Notes under the pieces: generated by a model
The model's database searches: none
Seen by the model: only the letters and a program-made list of their open reading frames with translations
Told to the model about the DNA's origin: nothing
Made by a program: the position numbers and the translations under genes
In this document: piece by piece, positions 33,420-41,500 of the stretch
Position numbering within the stretch: position 1 is the first letter of the stretch
Layout of the letters: each line of letters begins with the position of its first letter
Origin: Kitasatospora sp. GAS204B
Lineage (GTDB): Bacteria; Actinomycetota; Actinomycetes; Streptomycetales; Streptomycetaceae
Assembly: GCF_029892155.1 (NCBI RefSeq)
Contig: NZ_JARZAG010000022.1
Coordinates: 62,001 to 126,000 of the forward strand
Direction: 5' to 3'
Length of the DNA stretch: 64,000 nucleotides

Positions 33420-33773
33420 TCAGGGCTGATCCGGGGCGGGGGCCTCGGCGTGGGTCTGGGCGTGAGCCTGGGACCGCTGGTGGATGCGCCGGATCGTCGT
33501 GGACAGCTGCTGCTCGGGGTCCGGGCTGAACCGGTGCAGGGCGACTATCGCGCTGACGATCACGTCGCACAGCTCGTCCGCCACCTGCTGCTCGGTGTGC
33601 GTCACGCCCTTGCGCGGGTTCTGGCCCTGCAGACCGATGTACGCCCCCACCACCTCCCCCGCCTCCTCGGTGAGCTTCATCAGCCGCATCGCGGTCTCGT
33701 GCGGGCCGGTGCCGTTGGCGCGGTCGAGCCAGGTGACGAGTTGACGAACCGTCTGCCAGTCCTCGGCGGTCAT
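33420..33773 (-). CDS. MazG-like nucleotide pyrophosphohydrolase
   Basis: 117 residues from ATG 33773 with AGGAGC upstream. All-helical MazG/dUTPase-like pattern: KLTEEAGEVVGAYIGLQG near residue 35 provides the EExxE metal-binding glutamates and VADELCDVIVSAIVAL near residue 65 the ExxD pair. Such proteins hydrolyse non-canonical nucleoside triphosphates. An ATG at 33815 would add 14 residues. It is divergent from the exporter that opens the PKS-NRPS cluster. Confidence 0.86.
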   Translation of the reverse strand: MTAEDWQTVRQLVTWLDRANGTGPHETAMRLMKLTEEAGEVVGAYIGLQGQNPRKGVTHTEQQVADELCDVIVSAIVALHRFSPDPEQQLSTTIRRIHQRSQAHAQTHAEAPAPDQP

Positions 33774-33932
33774 CAGTGTGTTGCTCCTTCCTGCCCCGCC
33801 GCGAAGCTGGGACATCCTTCGAGAAGTCTGGTAAATCTCGTCGTGTGCATGCGCATCGAGTCCACGACTGCCTAAGGTAGCGGGCAGCGCCCACTCTTAC
33901 GCTCGCTCCACGTGCTGGTAAGGAAGCCACCC

Positions 33933-35357
33933 ATGTCTGACGCCGTACGAGGCGCCTCCGGCTCGGCGGAGGGTCCGTTCGTGACGTCCGGGACGGCGGT
34001 GCTCCTGGAACGCCGGTACCGGATCCTGGTGACCGGCTACTCGATCTCCTCGTACGGCACCTTCCTGAACCTGGTGGCGCTCAACCTGTACGTGTACGCG
34101 GTGACCGGCCGGGCGTTGGCCGTCGGGGCGTTCCTGGCCGTGCGGTTCGCCGCCGGGTTCGCCGCCGGGCTGGTCGCGGGGCCGGTGCTGGCCCGGTGGT
34201 CGGCGAAGGGGGTCATGCTCTGGACCAACCTGGGCCAGGCGGCGGCGCTGGTGCTGCTGGTGGCCGCCCCGCACGGGCTGCGCCCGGCCGCGCTGTTCAC
34301 GGTCTCCGCGCTGGTCGGCGGGGCGGGCACGCTGTTCATGGTCGCGCTGCGCAGCTCGATCCCGCACATGGTCGGCGACGGCCGGCACACCTGGGCGAAC
34401 TCGCTGATGGTCAGCGGGCGTTCGATGGCCATGGTGGCCGGGTTCGCCTCCTCCGGCGTGGTGGTCTCGCTGCTCGGCTACAGCGCGGCGTTCCTGGTGG
34501 ACATGGCCACCTTCCTGGTCTGCGCCCTGACGGTGGCACTGCTGCCGCTGACCCTGGGGCCCACCGGCCGTGACACCGGACAGGCCGCGCAGGACGACCC
34601 GGCCGATGGCGCTGCCGACAGCGGTGCCGACAGCGGTGCCGCGGCCGGCAAGCAGCGGTTCTCCGCCGCGATCACGGCCCTGGCGGCGGCTCCGGTGCTC
34701 GGGTTGATGGTGGCGTTACGCGGCGTCGACGCGCTGGGCTCCTCCTCGCACAACGCGGCGCTGCCCGTCTACTCCACCCGACTCGACGCCCACGACCCGG
34801 CGGTTTTCGTCAGCGTCTTCTGGTGCGTCTGGGCGCTCGGCAACGTGCTGGTCCAGCAGGCGCTGCGGCAGTACACCAGGCGCACCGAACGCACGGTCGG
34901 CGCGTTGGGCTTCGGACTCGGCACCATCGCGATGTCGGCCACCTTCATCCTGGCCTTCGCGGGGTTCCCGTGGGCCGCGACCGTCCCGATCGCGCTGCTG
35001 GCGGGCGCGGCCGACGGGCTGACCGAAGTGTCGTACACCTCGCACCTGCAGACGCTGCCGACCACCCTGCGCGGCCACGCCTTCGGGCTCTCCGCCACAG
35101 TGGAGAACCTCGGTTTCGGCCTCGGCATGATCGCGGTCGCCGCCGCACTCGACGCTTTCAGCCCGCTGTCGGTGGTGGGGGTATCGCACGGCGTCGCCAT
35201 CGTCCTCGCTCTGGTCTTCCTGGCCCAGGTGGTGCGGCACCACGGTGCGGGAGCGGAGGCGGTGGCGGAGGCGGCGAGCAGGCAGAAGGAGAGGGAAGAC
35301 GATGCAGGACCGGCGCGTGGCGGTCATCGGGATGGCGCTGAGATTTCCGGGCGCTGA
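33933..35357 (+). CDS. MFS transporter, probable cluster exporter
   Basis: 474 residues with about twelve hydrophobic segments, an Asp/Gly/Ala-rich central loop (residues 210-235) and a hydrophilic C-terminal tail. The layout fits the major facilitator superfamily, DHA/enterobactin exporter type (YSISSYGTFLNLVALNLYVYAVT at the first helix). AAGGAAG precedes the ATG. Its 3' end overlaps the PKS gene by 56 bases in another frame, so it is the first gene of the biosynthetic operon and most likely exports the product. Confidence 0.88.
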   Translation: MSDAVRGASGSAEGPFVTSGTAVLLERRYRILVTGYSISSYGTFLNLVALNLYVYAVTGRALAVGAFLAVRFAAGFAAGLVAGPVLARWSAKGVMLWTNLGQAAALVLLVAAPHGLRPAALFTVSALVGGAGTLFMVALRSSIPHMVGDGRHTWANSLMVSGRSMAMVAGFASSGVVVSLLGYSAAFLVDMATFLVCALTVALLPLTLGPTGRDTGQAAQDDPADGAADSGADSGAAAGKQRFSAAITALAAAPVLGLMVALRGVDALGSSSHNAALPVYSTRLDAHDPAVFVSVFWCVWALGNVLVQQALRQYTRRTERTVGALGFGLGTIAMSATFILAFAGFPWAATVPIALLAGAADGLTEVSYTSHLQTLPTTLRGHAFGLSATVENLGFGLGMIAVAAALDAFSPLSVVGVSHGVAIVLALVFLAQVVRHHGAGAEAVAEAASRQKEREDDAGPARGGHRDGAEISGR

Positions 35358-38300
35358 GACACCCGAGCAGTACTGGCACGACATCCGGTCCGGCGTCTCG
35401 CACGTCCGCCGATTCACCGACGCCGAGTTCGCGGCGGCGGGCGTGCCCGAAGACCGGTACCGGGACCCGGAGTTCACCGGTGCCGGCGCGTTGCTGCCCG
35501 GCATCGACGGGTTCGACGCCGAGTTCTTCGGGATGAGCGGGCGCGAGGCGACACTGACCGATCCGCAGCAGCGGCTCTTCCTGGAGTGCTGCCACCACGC
35601 GCTGGAGGACGGCGGTTACGCCGGCTGGACCGGGCGGATCGGGGTGTACGCGAGCGTCGGCTACCGCCTCCACTCGCTGCACAGCTACCTGGCCAACAAC
35701 ATCGGCGAGTTGAGCCGCACCGAGGACTGGGCCGCCGCCAAGCAGATCCAGGTCGGCAACTATCCCGACTTCACCGCCACCCGGGCGGCGTTCCGGCTCG
35801 GGCTGGACGGGCCGGCGGTGAACGTCGCGACCGCCTGCTCCAGCGGCCTCGTCTCGGTCCATCTCGCCTGCCAGGCACTGCTCGCGGGCGAGGCGGACCT
35901 GATGCTGGTCGGTTCGGCCGCGCTGCACCTGCCGCAGGTCACCGGGGGCCGCCGGGTGCCCGGCTCGACCCTCTCCGCGAGCGGGGCGGTCCGGGCCTTC
36001 GACGCGGCGGCGGACGGCACGGTCGGCGGCAACGGGGTGGCCGCCGTGCTGCTCAAACCGCTGGCGAAGGCGCTGGCCGACGGCGACACCGTACACGCGG
36101 TCGTGCTGGGCTCGGCGGTCACCAACGACGGTGCGGGCCGGGCCGGTTTCGCGGCTCCGGGCATCGCGGGCCAGCGGGACGCGGTGCTCGGCGCGCTGGC
36201 CGCCGCCGGGGTCGGCGCCGACACGCTCAGCTACCTGGAGGCGCACGGCACCGGCACCCTCAAGGGCGATCCGATCGAATTCGCCGCGCTCACCGAGGCG
36301 TTCCGCCGGCACACCGACCGCGTCGGCCACTGCGCGCTCGGCTCCACCAAGCCCGCCATCGGGCATCTGGACAGCGCGGCGGGCCTGGCGGGACTGATCA
36401 AGGCCATCCTGGTGCTGCGGCACGGCATCGTCCCGCCGCTGGCGAACTTCACCTGTCCCAACCCGCGACTGGACCTCGAGCGGAGCCCGTTCACGCTGCC
36501 CCGGCGCGCCATGCCATGGCCGGTGGACGCCCACCCGCGACGGGCGGGCGTGCACGCCATCGGCCTGGGCGGCACCAACGCGCACGTGATCCTGGAACAG
36601 GCCCCGCCGGTTCCCGCGCGGCCCCCGGGCGCGCCGGTTCCGGCGCTGCTGCCACTGTCGGCGCAGAGCCCCACCGCACTGGAGCAGAGCGCCCGTTCAC
36701 TCCGCGCGGAGCTGCTGCGGCACCCGGCGTCGCACCCGGCCGATCTGCTGACGACGACCGCACTCGGGCGCCGCCACCTGCGCCACCGGCTGGTCCTCAC
36801 CGTGCCCGCCGACGGGTGGGCCGGCGCGCTCGACGCGTTCCTGGCGGATCCGCGCGGCGCCGAGCCGCCCGCCACCGGGTACGGGTACCGCAGGCCGCCC
36901 GCCGCCGGGTACCGGACCGGGACGGTGACGGCCCCGGTCACGCCCGCTTTCGTCTTCAGCGGTCAGGGCGGCGGCCGACCCGGGATGGCCGGCGCGCTCG
37001 CCGCCCGGTTCCCGGTGGTGGCCGAGGTCCTCGAGGAGTGCGCCCGGATCCATCAACAGGAGACCGGCCGGCGGTACTTCCTCGACCGGCTGGTGTCCGG
37101 CACGGACCGTGCGCCGTGGGACACCGCCTTCGCCCAGCCGGCGATCTTCGCGCTGCAGGTCGCGCAGGCCGAACTCTGGCGGCAGCTCGGCGTGTTACCG
37201 GCCGCAGTGGCCGGGCACAGTGTCGGGGAGTACGCGGCCCTGTGCGTCGCGGGAGCGCTCTCGTTGGCGGACGGCATGCGGTTGACCTGCCGGCGGGGCC
37301 GGCTGATGCAGCGGACCGAACCCGGCGCGATGCTCGCCGTGTTCGCCTCGCGCGAGCGGGTCGGGCAGCTCATCGCCGCCGTCGGCGCCGCCGAAGCCGG
37401 GGCCGGGGCCGGGGCTGCCCGCGCGGACCGGCGCCTCGAACTCGCCGTCTCCAACGGGCCCGCGCAGCATGTCGTGGCGGGACGCCCGGTGGCGGTGGCG
37501 GCGGCGCGGGCCTGGCTGGCCGAGCACGGGGAAGCGGACGAGCCACTCCCGGTCGATCGGGCCTTCCACTCGGCCCTGCTCGACCCGATCCTCGACGAGT
37601 TGCGCGCCGCCGCCGAGCAGGTGCGGCTTCGGCCGGTGGAGCTGGAGTTCGTCAGCGGACTGGACGGTACGGCGCACCCGGTGGGCTGGCTGCCGGACGC
37701 CGACCACCTGGTCCGGCAGGCTCGGCAGCCGGTCGAGTTCCATGCGGTGCTGCGCACGCTGGCACCGGCCGGTCCGCTGGTCGAGCTGGGGCCCGGCGCG
37801 ACGTTGACCGGCCTGGCCCGCCACGCGCTGCCCGATCGCACCCGCTGCGTGCCGACCCAGGGCCACGGCGGCGACCTGGACGGTCTCTGGTTGGCGGTGG
37901 CCCAACTGCACTGCGCCGGCGTGGACATCGACTGGGCGGCCGTGCTGGACGGCTCCGCCGGGCGGCGGATCCCGCTGCCCGGGTACCCGTTCCAGCATCG
38001 GTCGTACTGGATCGGTCCGCCGCCGCACCAGGGTCTGCCGCCGCACACCGGTCTGCCGCACACCGGTCTGCCGCACCCCGGCCCGGCAGTGGACCGCGTA
38101 CCCGCACACCAACGCACCATGGAGGACGGCATGACCGAACAGGCGATACTCAAGCGGGTACTTGAGCTCACCGCGGCCCACCTCGGTTACCGCGTCGAGG
38201 AACTGGACGCCGGGCGGACCTTCGTCGGCCTCGGTGCCGACTCGCTCCAACTCATCGGTATGCTACGGCAGTTGGAGGGCGAGTTCGGGGCCAGGATCGC

Positions 38301-38598
38301 GGTCCGGGAGATCCTGGAGGAGGCCGGCACACCGGAACTGACGGCCCATCTGATAGCCGAGCGGACCGGGCAGGTGAGCACGGAACCCGCAGCAGTACCC
38401 ATACCCATACCCGCAGCCGCGCCCGCAGCCGCGGCGACGGCTCAGGAGCGCGAGACCCCGGCCGCCGCCGAGTACGCGAGCCGGGCCGAACTCGCCGAGC
38501 TCAACCGTCAGATCACGCTGCTCGCCGAGACGCAGGCGGCCATGCTCAGCCAACTCTCCGACGCGGTCGCACTGCTCACCGCCGAGCGCGGCCGATGA
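35302..38598 (+). CDS. Type I PKS module KS-AT-ACP
   Basis: 1098 residues. Ketosynthase at residues 4-430: Cys 179 in TACSSG, His 315 in EAHGTGTLKGD and His 355 in KPAIGHLDSAAG are all present. Acyltransferase at about 547-850: Ser 640 in GHSVGEY, and AFHS at 754-757, closer to malonyl- than methylmalonyl-specific enzymes. ACP Ser 981 in LGADSLQ. There is no KR, DH or loading domain, so the product is a beta-keto thioester made on a starter delivered in trans. The last 40 residues look like a coiled-coil docking helix. The next gene overlaps by ATGA and supplies the transaminase domain. Confidence 0.95.
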   Translation: MQDRRVAVIGMALRFPGAETPEQYWHDIRSGVSHVRRFTDAEFAAAGVPEDRYRDPEFTGAGALLPGIDGFDAEFFGMSGREATLTDPQQRLFLECCHHALEDGGYAGWTGRIGVYASVGYRLHSLHSYLANNIGELSRTEDWAAAKQIQVGNYPDFTATRAAFRLGLDGPAVNVATACSSGLVSVHLACQALLAGEADLMLVGSAALHLPQVTGGRRVPGSTLSASGAVRAFDAAADGTVGGNGVAAVLLKPLAKALADGDTVHAVVLGSAVTNDGAGRAGFAAPGIAGQRDAVLGALAAAGVGADTLSYLEAHGTGTLKGDPIEFAALTEAFRRHTDRVGHCALGSTKPAIGHLDSAAGLAGLIKAILVLRHGIVPPLANFTCPNPRLDLERSPFTLPRRAMPWPVDAHPRRAGVHAIGLGGTNAHVILEQAPPVPARPPGAPVPALLPLSAQSPTALEQSARSLRAELLRHPASHPADLLTTTALGRRHLRHRLVLTVPADGWAGALDAFLADPRGAEPPATGYGYRRPPAAGYRTGTVTAPVTPAFVFSGQGGGRPGMAGALAARFPVVAEVLEECARIHQQETGRRYFLDRLVSGTDRAPWDTAFAQPAIFALQVAQAELWRQLGVLPAAVAGHSVGEYAALCVAGALSLADGMRLTCRRGRLMQRTEPGAMLAVFASRERVGQLIAAVGAAEAGAGAGAARADRRLELAVSNGPAQHVVAGRPVAVAAARAWLAEHGEADEPLPVDRAFHSALLDPILDELRAAAEQVRLRPVELEFVSGLDGTAHPVGWLPDADHLVRQARQPVEFHAVLRTLAPAGPLVELGPGATLTGLARHALPDRTRCVPTQGHGGDLDGLWLAVAQLHCAGVDIDWAAVLDGSAGRRIPLPGYPFQHRSYWIGPPPHQGLPPHTGLPHTGLPHPGPAVDRVPAHQRTMEDGMTEQAILKRVLELTAAHLGYRVEELDAGRTFVGLGADSLQLIGMLRQLEGEFGARIAVREILEEAGTPELTAHLIAERTGQVSTEPAAVPIPIPAAAPAAAATAQERETPAAAEYASRAELAELNRQITLLAETQAAMLSQLSDAVALLTAERGR

Positions 38599-41500
38599 GC
38601 CCGAGCGCGGCGGACCGGGCCGCGGCACTCTCCCGACAGGTCACGGCGCAACTGGCGGCGGCCAAGCGGCAGCTCGCGCCCCCAAGCCCCGCTCCCGCCC
38701 ACGAACCGGCCCCCGCCGTGCACGGCCCTCGAGTGACCCTGCCGCCCGGCTCCGGCATGGCCGGTGACACCGCCACCGCCACCCAGCGCGCGCACGCCGC
38801 CGAGCTCGCCCGCCGCCTGACCGAGCGCACTCGCGGGTCCAAGGAGTTGGCCCAGCGCCAGCGCGCCGTGCTCGCCGACAGCCGGGCCGTGGTCGGCTTC
38901 CGCCGCGCCACCAAGGAGACCTTGTACCCCCTGGCAGCCCGCTCGGCCCGGGGCGCGCGGCTGACCGACCTGGACGGCAACGACTACACCGACATCACCA
39001 TGGGCTTCGGCGCCCTCCTCTTCGGCCACGAGCCGGAGTTCGTCACCGAGGCCGTCCAGCGCCACCTCGCCCAGGGCCTGCGGTTCGGCCCCCGGCCGGT
39101 CGAAGCCGGTGAGGTCGCCCAGCAGCTCGCCGAGCTGACCGGCCTGGAGCGGGTCGCGTTCGCCACCTCCGGCACCGAGGCCAACGCCGCCGCCATCCGG
39201 CTCGCCCGGGCCGCCACCGGACGCGACCGGATCGTCATGTTCCGCGGCTCGTACCACGGCCACCTGGACTCCGTGCTGGGCCGCCCGGGTCCGAACGGCG
39301 GGCCCGCCGTGCCGGTGTCGCCCGGCATTCCGGACAGCGCCGTGGCCGAACTGCTGGTCCTCGAATACGGCAGTCAGGAAGCCCTGGAGCGGATCGACGA
39401 GCTCGGCGACAGCATCGCCGCGGTGCTGGTCGAGCCGGTCCAGTGTCGCCATCCCGCGCTGCGCCCGGTGGAGTTCCTGCGGGCGCTGCGCGAACTCACC
39501 CGGCGCCGCGGCATCGTGCTGCTCTTCGACGAGATGCTCACCGGCCTGCGTTCCCATCCGCGCGGCGCGCAGCACCACTTCGGCGTCGTCCCCGACCTGG
39601 CCACCTACGGCAAGGCGCTCGGCAGCGGGTTCCCGATCGGCGCGATCGCCGGCCGCGCCGATATCCTGGACGGCGTGGACGGCGGCTTCTGGCAGTACGG
39701 CGACGACAGCCGTCCGGAGGTCGAGACCACCTTCTTCGGCGGCACCTACCTGCAGCATCCGCTCTCGATGGTGGCGGCCAAGGCGGTGCTCGATCGGCTG
39801 GTCGCCGAGGGCCCGGTCCTGCAGGAGCGGCTCAACTCCCGTACCGACGCGCTGGCCGCCGACCTGAACGCGTTCTTCCGCGAGGAGGAATTCCCGCTGG
39901 AGTTCAGCCACTTCGGGTCGATGTTCCGGTTCACCCACCGGGCCGACCTGGAGTTGCTCCACCAGCACCTGCTGCTGCGCGGCGTCTACGTGTGGGAGTG
40001 GCGCAGCTGCTACCTCTCCACCGCCCACACCGACGGCGACCTCGAACGGGTCTCGGACGCGGTGAAGGACTCGCTGCGCGCCCTGCGCCAGGGCGGCTTC
40101 TTCCCCACCACCCGCGTGCGTACGCGCTCGACGCCGAAGCCCGACCGTCCGCGTCCGACCCCCGAGTTCGGGGTGTACTTCTTCGGCGACCAGCCGCAGG
40201 CCGACAGCGCCCGGTCCGACAGCGCCCGGGACGGCGAGTCAGCTCCCGCCGGCTCACCGGCCGACGCCTACCAGCGGATCATCGAGACGGCCCGGTTCGC
40301 CGACGAGCGCGGCTTCAGCTCGCTCTGGATACCCGAGCGCCACTTCCACTCCTTCGGCGGCCTCTTCCCCAACCCGTCGGTGCTGGCCGCCGCGCTGGCC
40401 CGGGAGACCAGCCGGATCAGGCTCAACGCCGGTTCCGTCGTGCTCCCGCTGCACGATCCGCTCCGGGTCGCCGAGGAGTGGTCGGTCGTCGACAACCTGT
40501 CCGGCGGGCGGGTCGGCCTCGGCTGCGCCACCGGCTGGCACGCGCAGGACTTCGCCCTGCACCCGGACCGCTTCGCACGCCGTACCGAGATCGGCCTCGC
40601 CCACCTGGAGGACGTCCGCACGCTCTGGCGCGGCGGCACCCTGCGGCGGCAGACCGGCGCCGGCCGGCCGACCGAGGTCCGCGTCCACCCCCGGCCCGTG
40701 CAGGACCTGCCGCCGATGTTCCTCGCCACCTCGGGGCGGCGGGAGTCGTACGAGGAGGCGGCCCGGCGCGATCTGGGCATCGTCACCAACCTGATGAACC
40801 AGACGGTCGCGGAACTCGCGGAGCACCTGAGCCACTACCGCAAGACCCGCGAGCAGCACGGCCTGGACCCGGACGCGGGCCGGGTCACCGTGCTGCTGCA
40901 CACCTATCTCGGCGAGGACCACGCGAGCGCCCGGGCGCAGGCGCGCGAGCCGATGATCCGCTACCTGCGCTCCTCGCTGCTGCTGCGCGCCGCGGCGGGC
41001 GCGCTCGGCGGCGACCCGCGGGCGGTGGCCGAGGCGAGCGAGGAGGACCTGGAGTACCTCTTCCGCCGGGCCTACGACCGGTACTGCGACGAGCGGGCGC
41101 TGATCGGCACGCCCGACACCTGCGCCCCGGTGGTGGAGGCACTGCGGGTGGCAGGCGTCGACGAGATCGCCGCGCTGGTCGACTTCGGCCTGCCCGCCGA
41201 GCTGATCCGCACCGGGCTGGAGCGGCTGGACGCGCTGCGCCGGGGCGAGCACGGCGCCGCATCCCGCCCGACCACCGAGCTGTCGGCACCTGGTGGGCCG
41301 CCGAACGAACTGCCCACGCCCGCACCGCTCGACGACCTCTGCGCACCCGCCACCGACGCCCAGCGCCGGCTCTGGCTCGCCTGCCAGCTGATCGGCGACC
41401 GCGCCGCCTACAACGAGATCCAGGCGGTGCGGCTGCGCGGCGCCCTCGACCGGACGGCGCTGACCGCCGCCGTGGCGGGCCTGGTGGAGCGGCACGCCGG